NCBI GenBank assembly: GCA_005882135.1 | Contig: VBDR01000027.1 | Span: 45,866 to 109,865, forward strand | DNA from: Chloroflexota bacterium | GTDB lineage: Bacteria; Chloroflexota; Dormibacteria; Dormibacterales; Dormibacteraceae | Length of the DNA stretch: 64,000 nt | Direction of reading: 5' to 3' | In this document: one piece after another, positions 30,538-40,413 of the stretch | How positions within the stretch are numbered: the first letter of the stretch is position 1 | Layout: each line of letters begins with the position of its first letter | The notes under the pieces: generated by a model | Seen by the model: the letters and a program-made list of their open reading frames with translations, nothing else | Told to the model about the DNA's origin: nothing | Databases searched by the model: none | Position numbers and translations under genes: made by a program

Positions 30538-30855
30538 CTACATCACGTTGAAGGTTTCGTAGACCGCGACCTGCGCGCCGCCCTTGACCACGGGACAGCC
30601 TTTCGCCAGCTTGGTCGCCGCGTCGAGCGAGGGCGCCTCGATGATGCTGTAGCCCGACGCGCGCTGGCCGACGGCGCCCTTGGCGACCATGCCGTCAGCC
30701 TTGATCTTGTTCACCTTGCCGGAAAACGGATTGCCCGGGTCGACGATCGCGGGGCCGAGCTTGCTGAACCACGCCGTCCACTGCTTCATGACCCGCGCCT
30801 GCTGCGCGGGGGTCTCCGGCATGCTTCCGCCGTAGTAGACGAGGAGGTATCTCAC
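30538..30855 (-). CDS. YCII-related domain protein
   Basis: MRYLLVYYGGSMPE...MKQWTAWFSKLGPAIVDPGNPF...GYSIIEAPSLDAATKLAKGCPVV. Confidence 0.8.
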   Translation of the reverse strand: MRYLLVYYGGSMPETPAQQARVMKQWTAWFSKLGPAIVDPGNPFSGKVNKIKADGMVAKGAVGQRASGYSIIEAPSLDAATKLAKGCPVVKGGAQVAVYETFNVM

Positions 30856-31454
30856 GGGGCAAAGTTTGAACGCAGCTCGCTGATTTGCGCGAGCGCTTGC
30901 GCAAGGCGTTCACGATTGGCCGGGGCGTTGAGCCAGCGATTCTGCCCTGATGGATGCGGCAGCGGGATCATCACCGGGCGCTCGCCGAAACGCTTGCCGA
31001 CGCGTTCCTCGAGCGAGCCGGGACCAAGAAAGCGCGAGATCGCCATCTGGCCGACCAGGATCAAGACCTTCGGCTTGAGCAAGCGCAGCTCAGCATCGAG
31101 CCAGTGCGCGCAGTTGGCCACCGCGGCGGGCGGCGGCCGGAGGTCGCCGGTGTTCTCTTGGTTGCGGCCCGGGAAGCAGCGCATCAGCGCGGCGATGTAC
31201 GTGAGCCGGCGGAATTCCTCTGGATCGCGAAAACCGGCGCGCAGCATCCAGCGGTCGAGCTCCTTGCCCGCCCGCCCCGAAAATGGCCGGCGCGTCTGTT
31301 TCTCGGCAGGGCCGGGTGCCTGGCCGACCATGAAGAACGGCGCTCCCCACCGGCCCTCGAACGTCGGGTTGGCCTCGGGGATGATGCCCTGGTCGGCGCA
31401 CACTTGACACGCTCGGCAGGCGGCCTGGTGCGCGAGAAGCGTCGACTTGGTCAC
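30852..31454 (-). CDS. uracil-DNA glycosylase superfamily protein
   Basis: MVGQAPGPAEKQTRRPFSGRAGKELDRWM...LILVGQMAISRFLG...PLPHPSGQNRW. Confidence 0.82.
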   Translation of the reverse strand: MTKSTLLAHQAACRACQVCADQGIIPEANPTFEGRWGAPFFMVGQAPGPAEKQTRRPFSGRAGKELDRWMLRAGFRDPEEFRRLTYIAALMRCFPGRNQENTGDLRPPPAAVANCAHWLDAELRLLKPKVLILVGQMAISRFLGPGSLEERVGKRFGERPVMIPLPHPSGQNRWLNAPANRERLAQALAQISELRSNFAP

Positions 31455-31476
31455 GCCGGCCGCGCGCAGCGCTCCT

Positions 31477-32487
31477 TCAGATGATCCTTGCGAGGCGGGG
31501 GTTCGCGGCCGCGCCCGGGATGCGGCCGCGCTTGGTCATGGGTTTGCCCGCGACCTCTTTGATATCGGCGGTGAACGCGATCGGCGGCGCGGAGCTGATC
31601 GCCATCCCGACACCATAAGAATGGATGGGGCACTCCGCGGCCTCGAACTCCCGTATCCGATTCGCGTCCAGGCCCCCCGAAACAAAAATCCCGACGTGAC
31701 CGTATCCGCCCTGGTCGAGCCGGGCGCGGACCTCTTTCACAAGCTCGACCGTGACTCCCCCGCGCTCGCTCGGAGTGTCCAGGCGCACCCCACGCAGACG
31801 CTTGCCGAGCGCCTCGGCGACCCGCAACGACTCTTCCGCTTCGTCCTTGAACGTATCCACCAGCACGATGCGCAGCACGTCGTCGCCCATGTGCTCGTCG
31901 AAGGCGAGGGCCGCCTTTACCGTGTCGCCGAACAGAAGGATCATCGCGTGCGGCATCGTCCCCGACGCGCCCAGGAGGCCGGCGAGCTGCGCTCCCAGCG
32001 GTGTGGCGCACCCGGCGCATCCGCCCACGACGGCGGAGTATTCCATGATGGGGGCGATGAGCGGATGCACGTGGCGGGCGCCGAAGCTGATCACGCGCTT
32101 GCCGCCTGCCGCGTCGACGATCTCACGCGCCGCGGTCGCCCACCCAGAGCAGCTCGAGAGCATGCCCAGCAGAGCGGTCTCATAGACGCCGAATCGCGAG
32201 TAAGGCGCACGGATGCGAAGCACGGTCTCTTTCTGGTTCATCGCTTCGCCTTCGGCGATCGCCCACGCCTCATCGCCTGGTTGGAGAATTCCGCCCAGCA
32301 GGCGTGTTGCCTCAGCGACTCCGCAAACGATGCCGGGTCGGCCGGCGAAGAAATCCATCGCGACGACCGCGTCGACATGCGCTCCAGCCAGCGTCTTCTG
32401 GGCCCGCTGGAAGTAAACGTCCGAGGCCGGGCCTCCGTAGTAGGCGATCAGCTCGGATGCCGGGCTGATGGCCGTCTCCTGCTTCAT
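31477..32487 (-). CDS. nicotinate phosphoribosyltransferase-like protein
   Basis: FFAGRPGIVCGVAEATRLL...VISFGARHVHP...GIFVSGGLDANRIREFEAAECPIHSYGVG. Confidence 0.85.
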   Translation of the reverse strand: MKQETAISPASELIAYYGGPASDVYFQRAQKTLAGAHVDAVVAMDFFAGRPGIVCGVAEATRLLGGILQPGDEAWAIAEGEAMNQKETVLRIRAPYSRFGVYETALLGMLSSCSGWATAAREIVDAAGGKRVISFGARHVHPLIAPIMEYSAVVGGCAGCATPLGAQLAGLLGASGTMPHAMILLFGDTVKAALAFDEHMGDDVLRIVLVDTFKDEAEESLRVAEALGKRLRGVRLDTPSERGGVTVELVKEVRARLDQGGYGHVGIFVSGGLDANRIREFEAAECPIHSYGVGMAISSAPPIAFTADIKEVAGKPMTKRGRIPGAAANPRLARII

Positions 32488-32549
32488 GGTGCATTGAACT
32501 TATCAGGCGGGCCGCCCTCGATTGCCGGGCCTCGGTAAGATCGCAGGGG

Positions 32550-33629
32550 ATGAGCGCGCCTTCCTCTCAGCAGATCCTCGATGCGCTCGGGCGAATCAAG
32601 GATCCCGACCTGGGCCGCGATGTGGTCAGCCTCGGCATGATCAAAGAGCTGGACGTCAGCCCGCAGGGCAAAGTCAGCTTCACGTTTGAGCTCACGACGC
32701 CGGCCTGCCCCGTACGCGACCGCTTCAAGTCGCAGGCAGAAGACGCCGTCGGCGAGATCCCCGGCGTGACGGGCGTCGAGGTCCGCATGACCGCCAACGT
32801 CCGGCCCGCGTTCATGCGCCCGAAACCGTCAGAGATACTTCCCGGCGTCAAGCAGACGATCGCTGTCGCGTCGGGCAAAGGCGGGGTCGGCAAATCGACG
32901 GTTGCGGTCAACCTGGCGGCGGCGCTGCGTCAGAGCGGGGCGTCGGTCGGGCTGCTCGACGCGGACATCTACGGACCCTCGGTCCCCGTGATGACCGGCT
33001 CCCGGACCGTGCCGCAGCAGTCGAACGGCCGCCTCCTCCCCATCGACGCGCACGGCATGAAGCTGATGTCGTTCGGGCACATCAACCCGGGCAGCGAGCC
33101 AACCATCTACCGCGGCCCAATGGTCGGCAAGGCGATCGAGGCGATGATGATCCAGGTTGACTGGGGCCGGCTCGATTACCTCGTCATCGACCTGCCGCCT
33201 GGTACCGGTGACGCGTCGCTCACGCTGGCTCAGGCCGTTCCCCTGACGGGAGTCGCCATCGTCTGCACGCCGCAGGATGTCGCGACCGATATCGCTGTCA
33301 AAGCGCTGCAGATGTTCCGCAAGCTCAACGTCACGCCCCTCGGGCTGATCGAGAACATGAGCTGGTATGTGTGCCCGAGCTGCGGTCACCGCCACGAGAT
33401 CTTCAGTCATGGCGGCGCGGAATCCGCCGCGAAACGGCTCGGGGTCCCGTTCCTCGGCGCGATCCCGCTCGAGGAGGGCATTCGCGAGGACGCTGACACA
33501 GGGACCCCCGTGGTCATCTCCCGGCCTGAGTCCGCCGGCGCGAAGGCTTTCGTCGAAATCGCCTCGCAGGTCGCGGCGCGGACCTCGATCCAATCGTTTC
33601 GCCAGCTGCCCGTCATCAACGTGCACTGA
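32550..33629 (+). CDS. mrp: Mrp/NBP35 P-loop Fe-S carrier ATPase with N-terminal MIP18 (DUF59) domain
   Basis: IKDPDLGRDVVSLGMIKEL; IAVASGKGGVGKSTVAVNLAAAL; CPSCGHRHEIF. Confidence 0.95.
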   Translation: MSAPSSQQILDALGRIKDPDLGRDVVSLGMIKELDVSPQGKVSFTFELTTPACPVRDRFKSQAEDAVGEIPGVTGVEVRMTANVRPAFMRPKPSEILPGVKQTIAVASGKGGVGKSTVAVNLAAALRQSGASVGLLDADIYGPSVPVMTGSRTVPQQSNGRLLPIDAHGMKLMSFGHINPGSEPTIYRGPMVGKAIEAMMIQVDWGRLDYLVIDLPPGTGDASLTLAQAVPLTGVAIVCTPQDVATDIAVKALQMFRKLNVTPLGLIENMSWYVCPSCGHRHEIFSHGGAESAAKRLGVPFLGAIPLEEGIREDADTGTPVVISRPESAGAKAFVEIASQVAARTSIQSFRQLPVINVH

Positions 33630-33668
33630 AAGGCGCCGCTGCAAGATCCAGATCCGTTTCCAACCAGC

Positions 33669-33950
33669 GTGGATGTCGACCGCGAGCGCCAGGTGATGGA
33701 GATCACCTGGGAAGGCGGAAGCCGAAGCTCGTATACGGCCGAGCAGCTCCGGTGGGCTTGCCCATGCGCCGAGTGCCGCGGGGAAGCTGGAATGCCGGGC
33801 CGGCTCGCCCGCCTCCAGACCCTGAGCCCAGCGGAAATGCGGATCCAGGACGTGACGCTCGTCGGTCAGTACGCGCTCCAGATCGCATTCGAGAGCGGCC
33901 ACGCGACCGGCATCTACACGTTTTCGCTGCTCAGGCACTTAGTGCAATAA
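33669..33950 (+). CDS. DUF971 domain protein
   Basis: MEITWEGGSRSSYTAEQLRWACPCAECRGE...YALQIAFESGHATGIYTFSLLR; follows mrp. Confidence 0.88.
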   Translation: MDVDRERQVMEITWEGGSRSSYTAEQLRWACPCAECRGEAGMPGRLARLQTLSPAEMRIQDVTLVGQYALQIAFESGHATGIYTFSLLRHLVQ

Positions 33951-33963
33951 TTCGCCCGGCCCG

Positions 33964-35553
33964 TTGTCCATATCCACGTCCCTCCCCGAGCTAGAGCCTG
34001 CATCACCCGCGGCCCCTCCATTGAGGAGACCAGCACGCCGCCGCAGAAGCTTTGGCCGCCGCGGTCTGCTCGCGGCGGGCATGGTCCTGCTGGTTGTGCT
34101 CGTGGGCGCGGGCGCATTTCTCGCCTACGAGAACACCCTGCCCACGACCCTGAACACGAACATCAAGAACGGTCAGAAGGACATCCCCACCGACGGCAGC
34201 TTCGTCTTCAAGTTCTCGAGGTCGGTGTCAATCGACGCCCTCCGGTCGGCGGTGTCTCTCAACCCCACCGCGGATGGTGCGGTCACAGCGGTGTCGGGGC
34301 AGACGCAGTACGCGTGGACGCCGAGCAAGCCGCTGACCGAGCTGACCACCTACACCTTGACGATGAGGTCCATCACCGACACCGGGCACCATTCGGTGGG
34401 CGGCGGTCGGTGGAGCTTCACGACGATCATCATTCCGCGCGTCATCGCCATCACGGCCGCTGACGGCAGCCCTCTGAAGGATGGGAACGAGCTCGATCCC
34501 AGCGCCACGATGAAGCTGACCTTCAACGACACCATGGAGCCCACCACCATCAAGGTGACCGCCGGCAGCCAGATCATGCCGCTCAAATGGGCGGCGGACG
34601 ACAAGAGTGCGACATTCTCCACCGCTGGCATGGCTTCGGGCCCGCTCATGGTCCAGATCGCACCCGGCGGTCGCGACCAGAGCGGTCACCTCGTGCCCGC
34701 CGCATTCTCGCTGAAAACCGGTATCTACTGGCACGACCGCGAGCACACCACCTCGCTTCGATACCCGGCCCTGATCCAGATTCCGAATGACTCTTTCGCG
34801 CGTGACCAGAACGGCCTTCAGGCGGCGGACGTGATCTTCGAGTACGTCGCCGAGGGCGGAATCACACGCCTCACCGCGATCTACCAGAACGCGCCGGACC
34901 TGATCGGGCCGATGCGCTCGGCCCGGTTCATCTCGCTGAAGATTGGTCGCCACTACAAAGGCCTGCTCTTCCAGTCGGGCGAGTCTCAAGCCACGCGCTC
35001 TCGCGCCGCCTCGGACCCAACCCCGCAGTTCTTCGACCAGGTCGGGTTCCAGTACCGGACGGGCGCTCGGGTCGCGCCAGACAACCTGATGATCAACGGC
35101 AACCGGGTGCTCGCCGCCGAAGAGCTGTTCAGCATCCCGAACTACACGCTCCCAAAAGTACGACCCAGCCTCAGCGGCGGGACCGCAGTGAGCACGCTCA
35201 ACGTCGACGAGCACTACTCCACGTACACGTATGACGCGGCCACGGGCACCTACACGAAGAAGGAAGAAGGGCACGCGTACGTGGACGCCAGCCTGCGCCA
35301 GCCGCTGCGCATGGAGATGGTCATGGTGCTGCACACACGCTCGCAGCTGATGAACGTTGGCGACGGCCACGGTGCGTACATCCACGACTACGATCTGGAT
35401 ACGAGTGGCCGGTTCGATGTCCTCTACAAGGGGCAGCAGTACTCAGGCACGTGGATGTCGAACGACAGCCATGGTCCGCTGGTGTTCACGCTCGACAACG
35501 GCCAGCCGGTGACCCTGCCTCCGGGCCTCGTCTGGATCGACGTCACGGGCTAG
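33964..35553 (+). CDS. DUF3048 (YerB-like) protein with N-terminal Ig-like (SbsA) domains
   Basis: RQPALIQIPNDSFARDQNGLQAADVIFEYVAEGGITRLTAIYQ...IGPMRSARFISLKIG. Confidence 0.85.
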   Translation: MSISTSLPELEPASPAAPPLRRPARRRRSFGRRGLLAAGMVLLVVLVGAGAFLAYENTLPTTLNTNIKNGQKDIPTDGSFVFKFSRSVSIDALRSAVSLNPTADGAVTAVSGQTQYAWTPSKPLTELTTYTLTMRSITDTGHHSVGGGRWSFTTIIIPRVIAITAADGSPLKDGNELDPSATMKLTFNDTMEPTTIKVTAGSQIMPLKWAADDKSATFSTAGMASGPLMVQIAPGGRDQSGHLVPAAFSLKTGIYWHDREHTTSLRYPALIQIPNDSFARDQNGLQAADVIFEYVAEGGITRLTAIYQNAPDLIGPMRSARFISLKIGRHYKGLLFQSGESQATRSRAASDPTPQFFDQVGFQYRTGARVAPDNLMINGNRVLAAEELFSIPNYTLPKVRPSLSGGTAVSTLNVDEHYSTYTYDAATGTYTKKEEGHAYVDASLRQPLRMEMVMVLHTRSQLMNVGDGHGAYIHDYDLDTSGRFDVLYKGQQYSGTWMSNDSHGPLVFTLDNGQPVTLPPGLVWIDVTG

Positions 35554-35987
35554 GGCGCGGTTGTTGGCCTCCGGCGCCTCGATGCCGTGAGCACCGCACG
35601 CGCGAAAAGCATCAGCCAGATCGCGAGCAGGGCCGGCAGCACCACCAGGAGCAGCCAATCCAGGTTGCCGCCCCCGAGCGCTGACCTAGAGACGTTGATG
35701 TGCGCGGCCGGAACCAGCTGAGCTGGAACCGCGGCCGGCTCGTCTTTCACCGCGGCGGGATCGCTTTGCGGCTGGCGGCTCGCGGGGGTCGGCGCTGCTG
35801 CCGGCGCCGGCTTCTGAACAGGCTTCGGGGCAGGCGCCGGCGCCAGGTGTCGATGCTTGAGCTGGCCATAGTGGTGGCCGTGGTTGTTGGGATTCGCCTC
35901 CGCGTGGGCGGTCAGGCTCGACACCGGCAGGAACACCGCGGCTGCCAGGACCGCGGCGGCAAAGACGTTGGCTGTGACGCGCTTCAA
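35550..35987 (-). CDS. secreted/anchored hypothetical, Pro/Ala-rich
   Basis: Signal peptide plus C-terminal TM and basic tail (LDWLLLVVLPALLAIWLMLFARAVLTASRRRR). Confidence 0.6.
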   Translation of the reverse strand: MKRVTANVFAAAVLAAAVFLPVSSLTAHAEANPNNHGHHYGQLKHRHLAPAPAPKPVQKPAPAAAPTPASRQPQSDPAAVKDEPAAVPAQLVPAAHINVSRSALGGGNLDWLLLVVLPALLAIWLMLFARAVLTASRRRRPTTAP

Positions 35988-36064
35988 ACCAGATCCACCT
36001 CTCTTCGCCAGGCACTCTACGCAGCGCCGCCGTTCCGTGACCTGGGGCTTTTGTCCCGCGGCGT

Positions 36065-36997
36065 CTAGGTTCGGGCGGCATCCTTGAGCGCGCTGATGTA
36101 CATCGAAGCCGAGACCGCCGCTGTGGTTCCGTCGCCCACGGCGGTCGCGATCTGCTTGGTCAGCTGCGCCCGCACATCGCCGACGGCCCAGATCCCCTCC
36201 ACCGACGTCTGCATGTTGCGGTCGGTCAGGATGTAGCCCGCCTCATCGTGGTCGACGTGCACCTTCAACAGCGATGAGTTGGGTGTGAACCCGATGAAGA
36301 TGAAGACGCCGCCGACGTGCAGCTCCTTCATCTCGCCGTGCTGCTCGTAGAGCACGTCCTGGACCTTCGCGTCCCCCGCGATCTCCGTGACATGGGCGTC
36401 GAAGATGAACTCGATCTTCGAATTGGCCTGGGCGCGGGCGACCAGGATCGGCTGCGCGCGCAGCTCGCTGCGCCGGTGCAGGATGTACACCCGCGACGCG
36501 TAGCGGGTGAGGAATTCACCCTCCTCGACGGCGGCGTCTCCGCCGCCGATCACCGCCAGCTCCTGGCCCTTGAAGAAGGCGCCGTCGCAGACCGCGCAAT
36601 AGCTGACGCCCCGGCCCCAGAACTCCTTCTCGCCCGGCACCTGGAGGTAGCGCGGCAGGCCTCCGGCGGCCATGATCAGAGCCGGCGCGCGAAGCTCCTC
36701 GCCCGATTCCATGCGGACGACCTTGGTGTTCCCCTCGACGACGATCTCGTGGACGGGCTCGAAGTCGCGGACGTCGACGCCGAACTTCCTGGCGTGGTCG
36801 CCCATCTTGAGGGCGAGCTCAGAGCCGAGCACGGACTCGAAACCCGGGTAGTCCTCGACCAGCTCGGTGTTCAGGAGCTGACCGCCGAGGGGACCTCGGT
36901 CCAGGACCACGGTTCTCAGGTTCATGCGGGCGGTGTAGAGCGCGGCCGCCAGCCCGGCGGGCCCGCCCCCCACGATGATCACGTCGTACTCGCTCAC
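36065..36997 (-). CDS. trxB: thioredoxin reductase
   Basis: [27 protein letters not shown] redox motif; [29 protein letters not shown] start at 36997. Confidence 0.94.
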   Translation of the reverse strand: MSEYDVIIVGGGPAGLAAALYTARMNLRTVVLDRGPLGGQLLNTELVEDYPGFESVLGSELALKMGDHARKFGVDVRDFEPVHEIVVEGNTKVVRMESGEELRAPALIMAAGGLPRYLQVPGEKEFWGRGVSYCAVCDGAFFKGQELAVIGGGDAAVEEGEFLTRYASRVYILHRRSELRAQPILVARAQANSKIEFIFDAHVTEIAGDAKVQDVLYEQHGEMKELHVGGVFIFIGFTPNSSLLKVHVDHDEAGYILTDRNMQTSVEGIWAVGDVRAQLTKQIATAVGDGTTAAVSASMYISALKDAART

Positions 36998-37035
36998 TGC
37001 CTTAACAACAATTGTTCCCAGCCCGCCACGTATTC

Positions 37036-37323
37036 CTAACCGTGCTGGAATCGCACCCCGTAGCCGCCCCGGGGGGCGTGGCAGGCGATGTTGTCGAACG
37101 GGCAGCCGATGGAGCAGGCCCCGCACTCGATGCAGTTGCCGAAGCTGACCAGGTTCTTCTTCTGCTCCTGGTTCCACTCGTACACCCCGGCCGGGCAGAA
37201 GTGGTTGCAGTACTTGCCGGTGCACTTGGAGAGGCACACGTTCTGGTCGACGATCTCGATGTGCGGCTTGCCGGTGTCCTCGTTGTACTTGACCGTGAAG
37301 AGCTTGTCGGTCAGCTTTTCCAT
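37036..37323 (-). CDS. FixX-like 4Fe-4S ferredoxin
   Basis: [21 protein letters not shown]...[31 protein letters not shown] at 37323 overlaps the upstream stop. Confidence 0.88.
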   Translation of the reverse strand: MEKLTDKLFTVKYNEDTGKPHIEIVDQNVCLSKCTGKYCNHFCPAGVYEWNQEQKKNLVSFGNCIECGACSIGCPFDNIACHAPRGGYGVRFQHG

Positions 37324-38681
37324 CAGCTCGCGCCGAACCGCTCCCAGATGCGGCACATGAGGCGCACGGTGTTGAGGTAGTCCTCGGTGCGGATGTTCTC
37401 GTTGGGCGCGTGGATGCGGTTGTCCGGCCGCCCCACCCCCACCGGCAGGACCGTCGGGATGCCGAGGTCCGAAACCACGGGGTACATGGGTCCGGTCGCG
37501 GGCATGAACGGCCACAGAACCGGCTCCCCGTACATCTCGCGGACGCAGTCGATGACCGTTTTGGCGACCGGCGAGCTCGGGTCTGACCGCGCTGGTTTCT
37601 CGCCCTCGCCGGCGACTATCTCGACCTTCTCAAAGCCGTGCCGGTCGAGATGCGCCCGGAGCTGCTCGAGCACCTCATCGGGGTCCTGGTTGGGGATGAG
37701 TCGGAAGTCGAGCTTGGCCGTCGCCTCCGCCGGGAGAACCGTCTTCGAGCCCGGGCCCTGGTAGCCGGTCATGATCCCGGCGATGTTGCAGGTGGGCAGG
37801 AAAAGCATCTGCTCGATCACCTGGTCCGGCTTTGGTTCCCGGACAAGCTTCTCGAAGCCGACGAGCTTGCGTCGTTTCTCGACCTCCGGATCGATGGTCG
37901 CCATCATGCGGCGGTCGGCCTCGGTCGGCTTGACCACCTTGTCGTAAAAGCCATCGATCTTGATGTTCATGTCCTGGTCGCGCAGGCTCGCAAGCGCTCC
38001 CACCAGGTACATGGCCGCCGATGGATAGATGGACGCGAAACCCGAATGCTGGTCGTAGTCCAGCTGCTTGACGCGCAGGGTGACGTAAACGAGGCCTCGG
38101 CATCCAAACTGGAGAGTGGGTCGGCCGGCGTCGTCGAAAGACGTGCCTGATTCCCACAGGCAGCCGTCCGCGCGGAGCTTGGCGGCGTGCTCACGCGCGA
38201 TCCTCTCGAATGTCTTGGAGCCGATCTCCTCCTCGCCCTCGATGAGAAAACGCAGCGTGACCGGCACGTCGCCAAGCTGCTTCAGGGTCTCGAGGGCGTG
38301 GATACGGGCCATCACGTCGGCCTTGTCGTCGGCGACGCCCCGCGCGAAGATCCGGCCGTCACGTTCCGCCGGCTCAAATGGCGGCGTGCTCCAAAGGTCG
38401 ATGGGATCAACCGGCTGCACGTCGTAGTGCTCGTACAGCAGCAGCTTGCGGCGACCGCCGCCTGAGACCTCGGCGTAAAGCGCGGGCATTCCGCCCGCCT
38501 CCAGCGTCTCGACCCGGTCGGTGAACTTGGCCAGCCGGACGGCCAGCCATTCGCGCGCCGGCTGGACTGCGTCTCGTCCGTGGTTGGAGATGCTGGGGAA
38601 CGAGCAGAGCTCCTTCAGGTCATCGATGAAGCGGCGCGAGTGCTTCTCGACATAAGCGTCGACAGCGCTCGTTGAGATCAC
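37323..38681 (-). CDS. M20 family metallopeptidase (dipeptidase)
   Basis: [25 protein letters not shown]...[11 protein letters not shown]...M20 C-terminal. Confidence 0.9.
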   Translation of the reverse strand: MISTSAVDAYVEKHSRRFIDDLKELCSFPSISNHGRDAVQPAREWLAVRLAKFTDRVETLEAGGMPALYAEVSGGGRRKLLLYEHYDVQPVDPIDLWSTPPFEPAERDGRIFARGVADDKADVMARIHALETLKQLGDVPVTLRFLIEGEEEIGSKTFERIAREHAAKLRADGCLWESGTSFDDAGRPTLQFGCRGLVYVTLRVKQLDYDQHSGFASIYPSAAMYLVGALASLRDQDMNIKIDGFYDKVVKPTEADRRMMATIDPEVEKRRKLVGFEKLVREPKPDQVIEQMLFLPTCNIAGIMTGYQGPGSKTVLPAEATAKLDFRLIPNQDPDEVLEQLRAHLDRHGFEKVEIVAGEGEKPARSDPSSPVAKTVIDCVREMYGEPVLWPFMPATGPMYPVVSDLGIPTVLPVGVGRPDNRIHAPNENIRTEDYLNTVRLMCRIWERFGAS

Positions 38682-38703
38682 ACCGCCATCGTAACCTTGT
38701 CCT

Positions 38704-40413
38704 ATGAACGAGGCGGCGGAGGAGTTTCACTTCTCGCCGCGCCCCAATCGCGCGTCGGAAGTCAACTGGCACGCCTGGTCGCCTGGGGCGTTCGAAGAGG
38801 CGAGGGAGACAGGCCGCCCGATTCTCCTTTCGATCTCAGCGGTCTGGTGTCACTGGTGCCACGTGATGGACGAAACGACCTATTCGCATCCGAGCGTGAT
38901 CGACATCATCAACCGCGAGTTCGTGCCCGTCCGCGTCGACAATGACGTGCGGCCCGACATCAACCAGCGCTACAACATGGGCGGCTGGCCGACGACCGCC
39001 TTCCTCACGGCGTCCGGCGACATCCTGACCGGCGGCACGTACCTGCCGCCGGACCAGATGGCGGACGCGCTCATGCGCATCGCGGACTACTACCGCGGCA
39101 GCCAGCCCGAGATCGCGAGCCGCGTCCTCGATGCGCGCAAGCGCGCGGCGTCCGGCGTGGCCCGCAGTGCGGGCGAGCTCGAGCCGGGGCTCGTCGACGT
39201 GATCCTGGACTCGGTTCGGTCTGCGTACGATCCCGAGTACGGCGGCTTCGGCAACGCGCCGAAGTTTCCCCAGACCGACGCCATCCTGCTGCTGCTCGAG
39301 CAGTCGGTTGTGCGCTCTGACGACGAGCTGCGGCGCATGGCCGTGCATACGCTCGAACGGATGACTGGCGGCGGCACGTATGACCAGGTCGAAGGCGGTT
39401 TCTTCCGCTACTCGACGACCCAGGACTGGAGCGTCCCGCACTTCGAAAAGATGCTCGAGGACCACGCCGGCCTGATCTCTGCGCTTGCTCTGGCCGGCAT
39501 GAGCGAAGCGCTCGACAAGACCACGAGCTATCTGGACCGCGTCCTGCGCGATTCGAAGACCGGGCTATATGCCGGCAGCCAGGACGCCGACGAGCACTAC
39601 TACTCGATGGACGCGGAGGAGCGGGCGCAGAGTCAAGCCCCGTATGTAGACCGTCGCGTCTACACGTCGTGGAACGCCGCCCTCGCAGTCGCCTATCTGC
39701 AGGCCTCTTCCCCGCTGGCGGGGAAGTACTCCGCGAAGCCGGGGGATGGGGCCGCTGGAAGGCGCGACCTCGCGAAGAAGCTGCTCGACTCGCTGTTCAA
39801 GCGAGCCTACCGGCGCGGCGAGGGGATGACCCACGCGGAGGGTGCCGGCGGCCAGCTGGGCGACCAGGTGTGGTCGCTGTGGGCCGCGGTGCGCGCATCT
39901 CAGCAGGGCCTCGGCGACCAGTGGACGGCGATCGCGGCGGACCTTGCGGCCCACATAGAAGAGAGGTACGGCGACTCGCAGCTGGGGGGTTACTTCGACC
40001 GCGCCGGCGGTGACGAGCTGGGACGCCTCGGGGAGCGGATCAAGCCGCTCGCCGAGAACTCGGTCGCCGCGATGGGCTTGATCGAGCTCGACATCGCGAC
40101 CGCAGATCCTTCCTCGCCGTATCGCGAGCGCGCGCGCCGCGCGCTCGAGTCGGTGGCTGCGCTGCCGCGGCAGTACGGTCTCATGGCCGCCGTGTTCGCC
40201 CGCGCCCTGGACCGCCTGCCCCACGCGATCAAAGTGACGACGAAGAACCCAGAGCTTGCGCGGGCTGCTCTCGCCGCGCATCCATATGCGGTGATCCACC
40301 CCGCCGGCGATCAGCGCGCCGTCGTTTGCGCCGGGACCATATGCTTGGCGCCGGTGGCAACACCGGAAGCCGTGAAGGAAGCGATCCGGGAAGCTTCGAA
40401 AACGCGTGCCTGA
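38704..40413 (+). CDS. thioredoxin-like DUF255 (YyaL/SSP411) protein
   Basis: NWHAWSPGAFEEARETGRPILLSISAVWCHWCHVMDETTYSHPSV...VDNDVRPDINQRY...MLEDHAGLI. Confidence 0.9.
   Translation: MNEAAEEFHFSPRPNRASEVNWHAWSPGAFEEARETGRPILLSISAVWCHWCHVMDETTYSHPSVIDIINREFVPVRVDNDVRPDINQRYNMGGWPTTAFLTASGDILTGGTYLPPDQMADALMRIADYYRGSQPEIASRVLDARKRAASGVARSAGELEPGLVDVILDSVRSAYDPEYGGFGNAPKFPQTDAILLLLEQSVVRSDDELRRMAVHTLERMTGGGTYDQVEGGFFRYSTTQDWSVPHFEKMLEDHAGLISALALAGMSEALDKTTSYLDRVLRDSKTGLYAGSQDADEHYYSMDAEERAQSQAPYVDRRVYTSWNAALAVAYLQASSPLAGKYSAKPGDGAAGRRDLAKKLLDSLFKRAYRRGEGMTHAEGAGGQLGDQVWSLWAAVRASQQGLGDQWTAIAADLAAHIEERYGDSQLGGYFDRAGGDELGRLGERIKPLAENSVAAMGLIELDIATADPSSPYRERARRALESVAALPRQYGLMAAVFARALDRLPHAIKVTTKNPELARAALAAHPYAVIHPAGDQRAVVCAGTICLAPVATPEAVKEAIREASKTRA
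39704..39763. repeat. REP-like hairpin element embedded in frame in the DUF255 gene
   Basis: CTTCCCC-GCTGGC-GGGGAAG then TACTCCGCGAAGCCGGGGGATGGGG; encodes SPLAGKYSAKPGDGAAGR. Confidence 0.65.

Noticed and set aside
37007-37016. AACAATTGTT palindrome upstream of trxB as a redox-regulator site
   Set aside because: A 10-bp palindrome alone is weak evidence; no second copy or known consensus was recognised.
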